A stretch of DNA of 64,000 nt from contig CP097466.1 of NCBI GenBank assembly GCA_041874725.1, positions 6,425,672-6,489,671 of the forward strand. Direction: 5' to 3'. Under the pieces are notes generated by a model. That model had not been told where the DNA came from and did no database searches. It saw only the letters and a program-made list of their open reading frames with translations. The position numbers and the translations under genes are program-made. Below, one piece after another: positions 35,682 through 45,000 of this stretch (position 1 is the first letter of the stretch; every line of letters starts with the position of its first letter). The DNA comes from Duganella sp. BuS-21. GTDB taxonomy: Bacteria > Pseudomonadota > Gammaproteobacteria > Burkholderiales > Burkholderiaceae_D.

Positions 35682-36827
35682 ATGAAGAAAATTATCGCGG
35701 CACTGGCCACCAGTGTGATGTTGATGACCTCGGCCGTGGCGCAAACGCTGCCGGCCCCGACCATCGCCGCCAAATCCTGGCTGCTGCTGGACGCTACCAG
35801 CGGCCAGATCATCGCCTCGCAAGATCCCAACGCCCGCATCGAGCCGGCCTCGCTGACCAAGATCATGACGGCCTATGTCGTCTTCGGCGCGCTGCGCGAC
35901 AAGAAGATCGCGCTGAACCAGATGGTCAACGTCTCCACCCGCGCCTGGAAGGTCGATTCGAGCAGCTCCAAGATGTTCATCGATCCGGCCACCCCGGTCA
36001 GCATCAACGACCTGCTGTACGGCCTGATGGTGCAGTCGGGTAACGACGCCGCCGTAGCGCTGGCCGAAGCCGTCGCCGGCGACGAGTCCGCCTTCGTGGT
36101 GATGATGAACAAGGAAGCCCAGCGCCTCGGCCTGAGCGCGACCCACTTCGCCAACCCGCACGGCCTGCCGAGCCCGGAGAACTATTCGACCGCGCAAGAC
36201 CTGTCGCAACTGGCGCAGCACGTCATCAAGGACTTCCCGGAGTTCTACAAGATCGATTCGGTGAAAAGCTTCACCTACAACAAGATCACCCAGCAGAACC
36301 GCAACCGCCTGCTGTGGCTGGACCCGACCGTGGACGGCATGAAAACCGGCCACACCGAAGCGGCCGGCTACTGCATGATCGCCTCGGCGCGCCGTCCCAA
36401 CGGTGCCGGCGAGCGCCGCCTGATCTCGGTGGTGCTGGGCACCTCGTCGGACCAGGTCCGCACGCAGGAAAGCCAGAAGCTGCTGAACTGGGGTTTCCAG
36501 AACTTCGACACGGTCAAGCTGTACTCGAAGGGTCAGCCGATCGCCACGCCGGAAATCTGGAAGGGTTCGAAGAACCAGGTCAAGATCGGTTTCGCCAACG
36601 ACGTGATGGTGACCGTGCCGAAGGGTGTGGCCGCCAAGATGAAGCCGGCGCTGGAACGCAAGGATCCGCTGGTCGCGCCGCTGGCCGAGAACAGCCGTGT
36701 CGGCACCCTGAAGATGGTGGTCGACGGCAAGCCGATGCTGGAACTGCCGGTGGTGGCGCTGGAGACGGTGGAACAAGCCTCGATCTTCGGCCGCGCCTGG
36801 GATTCGATCCGCCTCTGGCTGAAGTAA
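35682..36827 (+). CDS. D-alanyl-D-alanine carboxypeptidase (PBP5/6 family)
   Basis: A 381-residue secreted enzyme with signal peptide (MKKIIAALATSVMLMTSAVA). The three active-site motifs of S11 peptidases are present: S-L-T-K (EPASLTKIM), S-G-N (QSGNDAAVAL) and K-T-G (MKTGHT). The C-terminal domain ends in an amphipathic helix (GRAWDSIRLWLK) that tethers PBP5-like proteins to the inner membrane. It removes the terminal D-Ala of peptidoglycan pentapeptides. It has its own promoter region of about 40 bp after the hydrolase gene. Confidence 0.93.
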   Translation: MKKIIAALATSVMLMTSAVAQTLPAPTIAAKSWLLLDATSGQIIASQDPNARIEPASLTKIMTAYVVFGALRDKKIALNQMVNVSTRAWKVDSSSSKMFIDPATPVSINDLLYGLMVQSGNDAAVALAEAVAGDESAFVVMMNKEAQRLGLSATHFANPHGLPSPENYSTAQDLSQLAQHVIKDFPEFYKIDSVKSFTYNKITQQNRNRLLWLDPTVDGMKTGHTEAAGYCMIASARRPNGAGERRLISVVLGTSSDQVRTQESQKLLNWGFQNFDTVKLYSKGQPIATPEIWKGSKNQVKIGFANDVMVTVPKGVAAKMKPALERKDPLVAPLAENSRVGTLKMVVDGKPMLELPVVALETVEQASIFGRAWDSIRLWLK

Positions 36828-36833
36828 ACGCTG

Positions 36834-38126
36834 CTAGTCGGCGCTGGTGTGTTGCATAGACTCCTGCGCCCACTCGAAGGCGGCCTGTCCCACTGCGGGC
36901 AGGCCGTTGATATCGATCTCCAGCGTTTCCGCAATCCCCATCGCGCGCCCGACCTTGTCGCGCTCGAGCAGCATCACCATCATCAGATACGGGCTGTAGA
37001 CGCCCTCCGTGCCCAGCAGCACATCGCGGATATCGTCCGACAAATGCATCTTGCCGACCAGATTGGCCATCGGCACCCCCAGCAGCGCATCGAACAGCGA
37101 CAACAATCCCACCAGGAACAATTCATCGCGTCTGGCCTGCGGCAGCGTGCTGCACGTCTCCAGGAAACGCGCGCGCGTCAACGCCACTTCCAGCAGCGAC
37201 TCGTCGCGCTCCCGGGTAGCGCCGCCCCCCAGGCGGAACATGGACACCGTCAAACCGCGATACAACTGATTCCGTCCCAGCACCATGAAGGCCTGCTGCA
37301 GGCTGGTGACCTTGGTGGCCTGGCCGCTGCTCGGCGCATTGGCCCATTGCAGCACCTGGTAGGTCATGCCCGGATCGCGCTTGGCCACCTCGATCATGGC
37401 CGGCAGCTCGGCGTCGGTGCGCAGCAGATTCAGCAGCTCGATCGAGGTCATGCGACTCTGGTCGATCTTGGCGTCCGGGTCCACCTTGTCGGTCGTGGTC
37501 AGGAAGTGACCCATGAAATAATTGGCGCCCCACGAGGCGCACATGCGTTGCTCGTCCCACGACTCGACGCCGTCGACCACCAGCTTCAGGCCCGGGTAGC
37601 GCAGGCGCAGCTGCTTGGACAGGATCTGGAATTCGGCCAGCGTGTGTTCGTTCAGGTACAGGATCACGAAATCGCACAGGGCCAGCAGCGGCGCATCGTC
37701 CGCCTCCAGCGCCACGCCGCGCAGGGCCAGCTTGCCGCCGGCGGCGCGCAGCGCCGACAGCGGCGCCTCCGACAATCCGCCAGCGCGGCGGTCCAGCAGG
37801 AAAACGGTGTTGGGAGCAAGCAGCGGCAGGTAAAGATTTTCAGCCACTGCCTCGACGCCGATCTGCACCATCGCCATGCGGCTCTGGGCGAACCCGGGCA
37901 CGTCGGCGGCGACCAGGGCATCGATCATCGCCGCGTCCGGCGGCGGCGCGCTGAAGCGGTAGCCGGACAGGCGATGGCGATCATCGACGATCTCGGCGCG
38001 GGTGACCATGACCTTGCTCTCAGGCGGCGCCACGGCGGCCGGAGCGGAGGCAGGCATTGCGGCCGGCGCGCTGACCGGGGCTGCGTCGGGTTCGGGCTTC
38101 GATTTCAGAAACGATAAAAATCCCAC
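36834..38126 (-). CDS. HDOD/degenerate EAL signalling protein
   Basis: A 430-residue cytoplasmic protein. An alanine/proline linker (10-40) is followed by an EAL-like domain lacking the EAL metal-binding residues (e.g. LVVDGVESWDEQRMCASWGANYFMGHFL), then an HDOD domain (SRMTSIELLNLLRTDAELPAMIEVAKRDPGMTYQVLQWANAPS). This EAL-HDOD layout matches YuxH-type proteins, which act in motility and nucleotide signalling without diesterase activity. Convergent with the carboxypeptidase gene. Confidence 0.85.
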   Translation of the reverse strand: MGFLSFLKSKPEPDAAPVSAPAAMPASAPAAVAPPESKVMVTRAEIVDDRHRLSGYRFSAPPPDAAMIDALVAADVPGFAQSRMAMVQIGVEAVAENLYLPLLAPNTVFLLDRRAGGLSEAPLSALRAAGGKLALRGVALEADDAPLLALCDFVILYLNEHTLAEFQILSKQLRLRYPGLKLVVDGVESWDEQRMCASWGANYFMGHFLTTTDKVDPDAKIDQSRMTSIELLNLLRTDAELPAMIEVAKRDPGMTYQVLQWANAPSSGQATKVTSLQQAFMVLGRNQLYRGLTVSMFRLGGGATRERDESLLEVALTRARFLETCSTLPQARRDELFLVGLLSLFDALLGVPMANLVGKMHLSDDIRDVLLGTEGVYSPYLMMVMLLERDKVGRAMGIAETLEIDINGLPAVGQAAFEWAQESMQHTSAD

Positions 38127-38204
38127 TACGGCCTCCGTTCGGTCTGGCTAACCTTCCGATCATACTATAATTCCCGCCTCTCACTTAACTTGGAAAGTAT
38201 GCCC

Positions 38205-39116
38205 ATGACCGACCTGACCTGCCCTACCGTCGTTACCTACCAAGGCGGCCTGACACTGTCGCGCATCGTGGCCGGCATGTGGCGCATGAACGAATGGAAG
38301 CTGACGCCGCAACAGCGCGTCGAATGGATCGAGCAGGCGCTGGCCATGGGCGTGACCAGCTTCGACCACGCCGACATCTACGGCGGCTACGGCGTCGAAG
38401 CCACCTTCGGCGAGGCGCTGGCGCTGCAGCCTTCGCTGCGCGAGCAGATGCAGATCATCAGCAAATGCGGCATCAAGCTGGTGAACGGCGCGCGTCCCGA
38501 GCACACCATCCAGCACTATGACACCAGCGCCAGCCACATCATCGCCTCGGCGGAAAACTCGCTGCGCCAGTTGGGCACCGACCACCTGGACCTGCTGCTG
38601 ATCCACCGCCCGGACCCGCTGATGGACTTCGACGACATCGCCGGCGCCTTCGCGCAGCTCAAGCAGGCCGGCAAGGTCAAGCATTTCGGCGTGTCCAACT
38701 TCAGCCGCCACCAGTTTGAAAGCCTGAACCGCCGCATCGCGCTGGCCACCAACCAGGTCGAGTTCTCGCCGCTGAACGTGGCGCCGATGTTCGATGAAAC
38801 CTTCGACGGCCTGCAGGACCTGGGCGTGGCGCCGATGATCTGGTCGCCATTGGGCGGCGGCCGCCTGTTCAGCAGCGACGACGCGGCCGGCGTGCGCGTG
38901 CGCGCGGCGATTCAGAAGGTGGCCGACGAACTGCAACGCCCGCTGGGCAGCGTGGTGTTCGCGTGGATTATGCAACTGCCTTGCCGCCCGCTGCCGTTGA
39001 CCGGCTCGGGCCGCATCGAGGCGGTAAAGGAAGCGGTGCAAGCGACCCAGTTCAGCCTGAGCCGCAGCCAGTGGTTCGAGATCCTGCGCGCGGCGCGCGG
39101 CCACGAAGTGGCGTGA
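38205..39116 (+). CDS. aldo/keto reductase (YdhF-like)
   Basis: A 303-residue NADPH-dependent reductase barrel. The catalytic tetrad positions are visible: Asp and Tyr in FDHADIYGGYG, Lys in ISKCGIKL and His in LLLIHRPDPLMD. The nucleotide-binding tail includes PLTGSGR. The start at ATG 38205 is favoured by GGAAAG 9 nt upstream; 38199 ATG and 38190 TTG are alternatives. Substrate unknown. Confidence 0.87.
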   Translation: MTDLTCPTVVTYQGGLTLSRIVAGMWRMNEWKLTPQQRVEWIEQALAMGVTSFDHADIYGGYGVEATFGEALALQPSLREQMQIISKCGIKLVNGARPEHTIQHYDTSASHIIASAENSLRQLGTDHLDLLLIHRPDPLMDFDDIAGAFAQLKQAGKVKHFGVSNFSRHQFESLNRRIALATNQVEFSPLNVAPMFDETFDGLQDLGVAPMIWSPLGGGRLFSSDDAAGVRVRAAIQKVADELQRPLGSVVFAWIMQLPCRPLPLTGSGRIEAVKEAVQATQFSLSRSQWFEILRAARGHEVA

Positions 39117-39899
39117 TCAGTCGCCGTCGTACACAACCGGCGGGGCGACGCCCGTCCAGCCGGTCTTCCACGCCGCGTTCAGCAGCAGCGTGAAGCCGAT
39201 GTAGCAGGCAAAGAACAGCACGAAGTAAGCCTCCTGCAGCCATGCCAGCAGGCCCAGGTTGACCAGCAACAGCACCAGCGCGCCCCAGCTTTTCTTTTGC
39301 TTGGAACTGGGGAAGCGCACGGTCGATACCATCAGGCTGCCCACCGCGAACAACAGCAGCACAATCAGTCCGCCCTGCAGCACGGAGGTGGCCGGCGACG
39401 GCCACGCCACCACCACCGACGCCACGCAAGCCGCCCCCGCCGTGATCGGCATGCCGACGAAGTAGCGCGGATCGGTGCGGCCGACGCTGACATTGAAGCG
39501 CGCCAACCGCAGCGCACCGCAGGCCACGAAGAAGAAACTGGCCATGCCGCCCAGCCGCAGCAGGGTCGGATGATCGAGTGCCATGTGCTGGAAGCCCCAG
39601 CAATACAGCAGCAGGCCCGGCGCGCAGCCGAAATTCATCACGTCGGCGATGGAGTCGAGCTGCATGCCGAAGTCCGACTGGGTATTGGTGGCGCGCGCCA
39701 CCATGCCGTCGAGCGCGTCAAACACGCCGGCCAGCACCAGCAGCACGGCGGCCAGGCGATAGTCCTGGGCAGCGCCTTCCCGCGCATTGTCGACCGAAAT
39801 GACGATGCTGCCGAAGCCGCAGGCGATCGACATCAGGGTGACGATACTAGGCAGGGCAAACTTGGCGCGCTGCATGCGCTGGTGGTGTGAGGGCTTCAA
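39117..39899 (-). CDS. pssA: CDP-diacylglycerol-serine O-phosphatidyltransferase
   Basis: A 260-residue integral membrane enzyme that makes phosphatidylserine from CDP-diacylglycerol and serine, the first step to phosphatidylethanolamine. The CDP-alcohol phosphotransferase motif DG-x2-AR-x8-G-x3-D-x3-D is complete (DALDGMVARAT...SDFGMQLDSIAD). About seven membrane segments follow. The frame opens with TTG at 39899; ATG at 39875 is an alternative giving 252 residues. Tail-to-tail with the reductase gene. Confidence 0.9.
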   Translation of the reverse strand: MKPSHHQRMQRAKFALPSIVTLMSIACGFGSIVISVDNAREGAAQDYRLAAVLLVLAGVFDALDGMVARATNTQSDFGMQLDSIADVMNFGCAPGLLLYCWGFQHMALDHPTLLRLGGMASFFFVACGALRLARFNVSVGRTDPRYFVGMPITAGAACVASVVVAWPSPATSVLQGGLIVLLLFAVGSLMVSTVRFPSSKQKKSWGALVLLLVNLGLLAWLQEAYFVLFFACYIGFTLLLNAAWKTGWTGVAPPVVYDGD

Positions 39900-40000
39900 A
39901 TCGGGTGCAATCCTAAATAAACGCCAAGCTTAACATGTGTATCGAAAGCGGCGAATCCGGAATACGGCTTAGAATCGGACTCATGGCACAGGAGCACATC

Positions 40001-40942
40001 ATGGAAAAATGGCGATTATCTCTGGCGGCGCTGCTGAGCTCAGCCTTGCTGGCCGCTTGCGGCGGTGGCGGTGGCGGCGACAACTCGGCCGTGACCGGCC
40101 CCACCACCAACCTGCCGCCGGCGATGCAGGAACCGGGCGCGCCCACGCTCACCGGCAACACCGCGACCGACGGCTTCAACTGGTTCAACTACCGGCGTGC
40201 GCAGGTGGGCTTGTCCACGCTCACGCGCAACAGCCGCATCGACATCGCCGCGCAGGGGCATTCGGACTACCAGCGCCTGAACCGCACCATCACCCATGAA
40301 CAGACGCCCGGGCTGAGCGGTTTCACCGGCATCTCACTGACCAGCCGGCTGAACGCGGCAGGCTATGTACTGGCCGGTGACTTTGTGGCCGGGGAAGTCA
40401 TTTCCGCCACCACCAGCGGCTCCGGTTTCTTCCAGGCCGAGGAGCTGATCACCGCCATTTACCACCGCTTCGTCATCTTCGAACCGACCTTCAAGGAGCT
40501 CGGCACGGGAGCAGCCACCATTGCCGGCAGCTATACCTATTTCACGGCAGACTTCGCCGCCATCAACGGCTTGAGCGGGCTGGGCGCGGGCAAGATCGCC
40601 ATCTACCCGGTCAACAACCAGACCGGCGTGCCGGCCAATTTCTTCAGCGACAGCGAATCACCCGATCCCGTGCCCGACCGCAACGAGGTCGGCTATCCGG
40701 TCAGCGTGCATGCGGACCAGCGCAGCACGGTGGTGGTGCAAAGCTTTACCATCACGCCGCGCGGCGGCACCGCGCTGGCCACCCGGCTGCTGAGTTTGGG
40801 TGCCGGCACCAGCCAGGTGGCCAGCGCGGCCGCCATTGTGCCGCTGGCGCCGCTCAAGGCTGCGACCGTGCACGACGTCAGCTTCACCGGCACGGTCAGC
40901 GGCGCGGCTGTCACGCGCACCTGGTCGTTCACCACCAAATAA
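40001..40942 (+). CDS. CAP/SCP-domain lipoprotein
   Basis: A 313-residue exported lipoprotein. The signal peptide ends LLAAC followed by GGGGGG, a common outer-membrane lipoprotein linker. The CAP domain follows (FNWFNYRRAQVGLSTLTRNSRIDIAAQGHSDYQRLNR), with His residues in HSDY and HEQT. The C-terminus is a beta-sandwich (VQSFTITPRGGTAL..., ending TVSGAAVTRTWSFTTK) like an Ig/cuticular domain. ATG 40001 is chosen for GGAGCACATC. Role unknown. Confidence 0.85.
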   Translation: MEKWRLSLAALLSSALLAACGGGGGGDNSAVTGPTTNLPPAMQEPGAPTLTGNTATDGFNWFNYRRAQVGLSTLTRNSRIDIAAQGHSDYQRLNRTITHEQTPGLSGFTGISLTSRLNAAGYVLAGDFVAGEVISATTSGSGFFQAEELITAIYHRFVIFEPTFKELGTGAATIAGSYTYFTADFAAINGLSGLGAGKIAIYPVNNQTGVPANFFSDSESPDPVPDRNEVGYPVSVHADQRSTVVVQSFTITPRGGTALATRLLSLGAGTSQVASAAAIVPLAPLKAATVHDVSFTGTVSGAAVTRTWSFTTK

Positions 40943-41025
40943 AAGCGCCGGATGTTGCAGGATTTTAACTGCGAAAGCTAAGGGCTCTGCTATCTTAGCG
41001 GTAACACCAACAGCCCATCCACCCG

Positions 41026-41646
41026 ATGACCTCAACCAGCACGCCCCCATCCACCGAGGGCCACGTATTGCAAGTAGAGACCGGCTTGCAACAGCTGATG
41101 GGAGACCGCGACCTCTACCTGCAAATCCTGCGCCGCTTCCGCCAACGCTATCCGGACAGCGGCTGCGAAGCACGCAAGGCGCTGACCGGTGGCGAACCCG
41201 GCCACGGGCAACGCATCATCCACACCCTCAAGGGCGCAGCCGGCATGATCGGCGCACAGCAAGTGTATCTGCTGGCCTCGCAACTGGAGCCGCTGTGCGC
41301 GGGACCGGCGGCCGGCTGGTCGGCGCTGCTGGCGCAGCTGGAACAGGCGCTGCGCAGCCTGGTGGTGGAAATCGACGGCGTACTCGATAACGAAGGGCAG
41401 GCTCTGCTGGCGACGGCGCCGGCGCCGGCGGCCGGCAACCTACACCAGCCCGAAACCAGCATGCTATTACAGCATCTGGCGCGCCTGCTGGATGAAGGGG
41501 ATGGATCGGCGATCGATGTGCTGGAGCAATCGGCCACGGTGCTGGCGGCAAGCCTGGGCGTGGCGGTATTTCAGGAAGTGACGGAAGCGGCGCACCAGTT
41601 CGATTTTGAAGCGGCGCTGGCGAGCTTGCGGGCGGCGATCAACTAA
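41026..41646 (+). CDS. histidine phosphotransfer (HPt) domain protein
   Basis: A 206-residue cytoplasmic protein. The phospho-accepting His lies in IIHTLKGAAGMIGAQQVY, the HPt consensus. The second half is helical without a recognisable domain. It could relay phosphate for a multi-step phosphorelay; no partner kinase is adjacent, though the receiver-kinase at 20075-21286 would need such a partner. Confidence 0.8.
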   Translation: MTSTSTPPSTEGHVLQVETGLQQLMGDRDLYLQILRRFRQRYPDSGCEARKALTGGEPGHGQRIIHTLKGAAGMIGAQQVYLLASQLEPLCAGPAAGWSALLAQLEQALRSLVVEIDGVLDNEGQALLATAPAPAAGNLHQPETSMLLQHLARLLDEGDGSAIDVLEQSATVLAASLGVAVFQEVTEAAHQFDFEAALASLRAAIN

Positions 41647-41664
41647 CGATCAAAGCAAGCCACC

Positions 41665-41871
41665 CTAGCGCGTATATTCCTTTTCTTCATCGAAGGCGTC
41701 GGCGCACTCCTTGTCGCAGAAGCGGCGCACATTATCGAGCGGTTTCTCGCAATACCAGCAGGCCCCCTTGGGCGGCAGCATCTGGCGCGTACGCGCCGGC
41801 GTCATCGGCGCGGCGGCGGACGGCGGCCTGGGCGGGCCGTCGTCCGCCATGCTCTCTTGTATCGGTTCCAC
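41665..41871 (-). CDS. small zinc-ribbon-like protein
   Basis: A 68-residue protein ending in a Cys4 motif, CWYCEKPLDNVRRFCDKEC, like the short zinc ribbons of DUF2116-type proteins. The N-terminal 35 residues are low-complexity. Convergent with the HPt gene, 18 nt apart. Function unknown. Confidence 0.7.
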   Translation of the reverse strand: MEPIQESMADDGPPRPPSAAAPMTPARTRQMLPPKGACWYCEKPLDNVRRFCDKECADAFDEEKEYTR

Positions 41872-42130
41872 GATCCCCTCCTTTCCAGGCCAAGCTCAGG
41901 TCAGTTGCAAGATTACTTCAGCGGAATTATCGCAAGCATGAGAATTATCAACGGTTGCATGAACCGCACAGCCATTTGCGACAATCAATAATAGCAGGAT
42001 AAATGCGACGGTCGCTGCGGCAAAAGACGGCGAAATATTTTTCAATGAAAACCCTGCCGGCGATAGGCAAGCCCTGTCAGGTCCGAGCGCTTATAATCCA
42101 GACACCCCAACTGACGTGCCTGGATATCGC

Positions 42131-43084
42131 ATGCAAGAAAATCACTTTTCCGCCCGTGTGCTGGGGCTGGCCAACCTGGGAATGATCGTGGTCGACGCCA
42201 GCCTGCACATCGTGCTCTGGAACCAATGGATGGCCAGCCGGTCCGGCAAGTCCGCGCACCGGGTGATCGGGCAAGACCTGTTCGACCTGTACGGCGAGCT
42301 GCGCGGCCAGCGGCTGGAGCAGGCAGTACACAGCGCGCTGCAAAGCAAGCTGCCGCAGACGCTGTCGCCGGCGCTCAATCCGTCTCCGTTTCCGCTGTAC
42401 CCGGCCGGCAGCTGGGGCGGCGAGCGGGTGGAACAGGCGGTATCGGTGACGCCCTTCAACGAGGGCCAGGAACGCTACTGCCTGATCGAAGTGAGCGACA
42501 TCAGCACCATCGTCGGCCGCGAGCGCCAGCTGCGCAGCCAGGCCGAAGCGCTGCGCGCGCAATCGTATGTGGACGGCCTGACCGGCATCGCCAACCGCCG
42601 CCACTTCGACGTCGCCATGGACCGCGAACTGCGGCGCGCCATGCGCAACGAAGGGCAGCTGTCGCTGCTGCTGATGGACATCGACTCCTTCAAAGCTTAC
42701 AACGACCACTTCGGCCACCAACAGGGCGATGCCTGCCTGACGCTGGTGGCAGAGGCGTTCGCCTCCATGCTGCAGCGTCCGGCCGACCTGGCGGCGCGCT
42801 ACGGCGGCGAGGAATTCGCGGCCGTGCTGCCGGACACCAGCGCCGAGCAGGCGGCGCAGCACGCCGAAGCGATCCGCGCCAAGATCGCCGCGCTGGAAAT
42901 CACGCACGCGCCGGCGGCCATGCGCCCGCACGTGACCATGAGCATCGGCGTGGCCACCTTCGACAAAGACCACCTGGCCGATGTCGCCGCCATGCTGGCC
43001 GCCGCCGACGGCTGTTTGTACGCGGCCAAGAAGGCCGGCCGCGACTGCGTCATCGTGTACCGTCCGCAGGCCGATGCGGCCTGA
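42131..43084 (+). CDS. PAS-GGDEF diguanylate cyclase
   Basis: A 317-residue cytoplasmic protein. The N-terminal PAS-like sensor is GMIVVDASLHIVLWNQWMA. The GGDEF domain has active-site RYGGEEF and DGLTGIANRRHFD, so it should make cyclic di-GMP. No obvious RxxD inhibitory site in front of GGEEF. The ATG at 42131 is preferred to the GTG at 42116. The 258 bp upstream hold no gene; a minus-strand promoter for the zinc-ribbon gene is expected there. Confidence 0.88.
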   Translation: MQENHFSARVLGLANLGMIVVDASLHIVLWNQWMASRSGKSAHRVIGQDLFDLYGELRGQRLEQAVHSALQSKLPQTLSPALNPSPFPLYPAGSWGGERVEQAVSVTPFNEGQERYCLIEVSDISTIVGRERQLRSQAEALRAQSYVDGLTGIANRRHFDVAMDRELRRAMRNEGQLSLLLMDIDSFKAYNDHFGHQQGDACLTLVAEAFASMLQRPADLAARYGGEEFAAVLPDTSAEQAAQHAEAIRAKIAALEITHAPAAMRPHVTMSIGVATFDKDHLADVAAMLAAADGCLYAAKKAGRDCVIVYRPQADAA

Positions 43085-43118
43085 TTATTCACTCCCACTC
43101 ACCGACAGGATCCACACA

Positions 43119-44057
43119 ATGAAATTACGTCACCTCGTTCTCAGCCTGGTAGCCGTGCTGGCCGCGCCCTACGCCCTGTCCGCGCCTGGCGCGTGCAGCG
43201 GCAAGGCGCCGTCCGGCGAACTGACGGCCACCCGCATCGCCGCCGCCAACAGCACGCGCAGTGAGCCGGGCTTGTACGAGGGACCGGTATGGATCAAGGA
43301 CGCGCTGTACTTCTCGGACTTCACATTCGGCCCGGGCTTCCCGTCGCGCATCCGCAAGCTGGACGCCGACGGCAAGGTCAGCACCGTGATTGAAGACAGC
43401 GGCAGCAACGGCCTGGCGACGGACGGCAAGGGCAATCTCATCGCCGCCACGCACAAATACAAATCGGTCTCGCGCTACACGCTGGACGGCAAGCGCAGCG
43501 ACGTAGTCAAGCAATACGAAGGCAACGTCTTCAACTCGCCGAACGACATGGCGCTGGCGGCCGACGGCACGCTGTACTTCAGCGACCCGGCCTTCCAGCG
43601 CGATGCCGCGCCGGGCGGCCAGGACAAGACGCGCGTGTACCGCGTGGCGACCGACGGCAAGGTCACGGTGGTGGACGACACGCTGAAGAATCCGAACGGC
43701 GTATCGCTGTCGCCGAAAGGTGATGTGCTGTACGTGAACGGCATGGTGGGCGAGCACGGCGTGCTGCGTTCTTATGCCATTGTGAATGGCGTGCCGCAGC
43801 AGGGCAAGACGTTGGTGGACAAGCTGGGCATCCCGGACGGCATGGCGGTCGACTGCCACGGCAACATCTACGTGACGGAGCATGCGGACCAGCGCCTGAG
43901 CGTGTTCACGCCGGCGGGCCAGAAAATCGCCACGATCAAAGTGGACGCCAACGTCACCAACGCCGCCTTCGGTGGCGCCGACGGCAAGACGCTCTACATC
44001 ACCGGCGCCGGCGCCGTCTGGCAGCTCAAACTAGCCGTCACCGGCTCGCCGTATTAA
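43119..44057 (+). CDS. SMP-30/gluconolactonase-like secreted protein
   Basis: A 312-residue exported beta-propeller (signal peptide MKLRHLVLSLVAVLAAPYALS). It has the SMP-30/gluconolactonase pattern: GPVWIKDALYFSDF, NGLATDGKGNLIAATH, NSPNDMALAADGTLYFSDP, NPNGVSLSPKGDVLYV, PDGMAVDCHGNIYVTEH, with the metal-binding Glu/Asn/Asp positions. Probably a lactone hydrolase of the periplasm. The two neighbouring genes are unrelated. Confidence 0.87.
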   Translation: MKLRHLVLSLVAVLAAPYALSAPGACSGKAPSGELTATRIAAANSTRSEPGLYEGPVWIKDALYFSDFTFGPGFPSRIRKLDADGKVSTVIEDSGSNGLATDGKGNLIAATHKYKSVSRYTLDGKRSDVVKQYEGNVFNSPNDMALAADGTLYFSDPAFQRDAAPGGQDKTRVYRVATDGKVTVVDDTLKNPNGVSLSPKGDVLYVNGMVGEHGVLRSYAIVNGVPQQGKTLVDKLGIPDGMAVDCHGNIYVTEHADQRLSVFTPAGQKIATIKVDANVTNAAFGGADGKTLYITGAGAVWQLKLAVTGSPY

Positions 44058-44193
44058 GCGATATTTTTGTTGAGTTCTTGCGTGACTTCAAAGTTTCGAT
44101 CTGTACGACGACTAATGTGTGACGACATGGTGCATGGATATCCTACACAGATGTTCCATTTGACCTCTCCATCTGTCGTCACTAATATTAATC

Positions 44194-44472
44194 GTGCAGA
44201 TCGAATTCGATCTAAAGAAGCGCAACCAGACATTGGCCGAGCGAGGTCTGGATTTCGCACATGCCGACAAAGTATTCAATGGACCGACGAAAGAATGGCG
44301 GGACGACCGTTTTAGCTATGGTGAACCACGATACATTACGTTCGGGCGGCTAGGTGCTAGGTGGGTGGTGATCGTCTGGACGCCACGAGACTCAGCCCGC
44401 CGAATTATCTCAATGAGGCACGCAAATGCACGTGAAATCAAAATTTACTCGGGCCAAGTGGGTCGATCCTGA
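44194..44472 (+). CDS. brnT: BrnT family toxin (RelE-like RNase)
   Basis: A 92-residue protein starting at GTG 44194. It fits BrnT: FDLKKRNQTLAERGLDFAHADKVFNGPTKEWRDDRF... and RIISMRHANAREIKIY, the R/H-rich RelE-like active region. BrnT cleaves RNA and is neutralised by the downstream BrnA. Overlaps brnA by 47 nt, the usual toxin-first order of this system. It lies just outside the left end of the integrated element. Confidence 0.8.
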   Translation: MQIEFDLKKRNQTLAERGLDFAHADKVFNGPTKEWRDDRFSYGEPRYITFGRLGARWVVIVWTPRDSARRIISMRHANAREIKIYSGQVGRS

Positions 44473-44701
44473 CGATGCGCCGGAGTTGACGACTGAGTTT
44501 TTCAAAAATGCCGTGTCTCGCATCGGAGACCGTATCGTATCGCAGGAAGAATTTGTTGCCGCAGTAAAGCGACTGGAAGAAGAAGCGCCGGCTATCAATG
44601 CTTCGACCATCAAAAAGCGCCTGGCGGCTGTCAGGCGCGGCAAAGCACGCACTTCTTCTGCCGAAACAGTGTTCCGAAAGCTCTATCGACGCCTTCCTTG
44701 A
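44426..44701 (+). CDS. brnA: BrnA family antitoxin
   Basis: A 91-residue protein with the BrnA entry motif WVDPDDAPELTTEFFKNA. It is unusual in that its C-terminal half (SQEEFVAAVKRLEEEAPAINASTIKKRLAAVRRGKARTS) is helical and basic rather than the short RHH tail normally seen. It could bind DNA and autoregulate. Stop is 28 bp from the left att repeat, so the reading frame ends right at the junction. Confidence 0.7.
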   Translation: MHVKSKFTRAKWVDPDDAPELTTEFFKNAVSRIGDRIVSQEEFVAAVKRLEEEAPAINASTIKKRLAAVRRGKARTSSAETVFRKLYRRLP

Positions 44702-44729
44702 CGCGAATAACCAGCACTGCCAACTATTT

Positions 44730-44745
44730 CGATGCAGAAGCGGCT
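44730..44745. repeat. left att repeat
   Basis: CGATGCAGAAGCGGCT, identical to 59523-59538 inside the mnmE 3' coding end. Confidence 0.8.
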
Positions 44746-44795
44746 TGAATTAAATAGAGCCCGCAGCTAAAGGGCATTCCTGAAAAATCGACATT

Positions 44796-44830
44796 CTGTG
44801 TACTAACCTGTGTACTAAAAAGAAAAAGTG
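44796..44830. repeat. integrase arm-type repeats, left end
   Basis: Two copies of CTGTGTACTAA spaced 12 bp apart, matching the repeat motif found four times at the right end (59353-59406); a likely arm-binding site of the tyrosine integrase. Confidence 0.65.
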
Positions 44831-44873
44831 TCTCGCTGCGCGCTTGTCGACGGGCCGCTATCATGAGCACCAG

Positions 44874-44895
44874 GCTGGCGCTGAGCAGCGCCAGC
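44874..44895. repeat. perfect hairpin near left end
   Basis: 9-bp stem GCTGGCGCT/AGCGCCAGC with loop GAGC. No T-tract after it. The surrounding 44702-45000 holds att, arm repeats and this hairpin, and no gene. Could be a transcription barrier or a mobilisation-related structure. Confidence 0.5.
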
Positions 44896-45000
44896 AAAAG
44901 TTTAAAGCACCAGCATAGTTTTAGCGGACGAAAAGCCGGCTCTTCACCGGCCTTGCTGGTGCCCCGATTGCTGAAGACTGCACCTTGAAGGGGTGTATAG

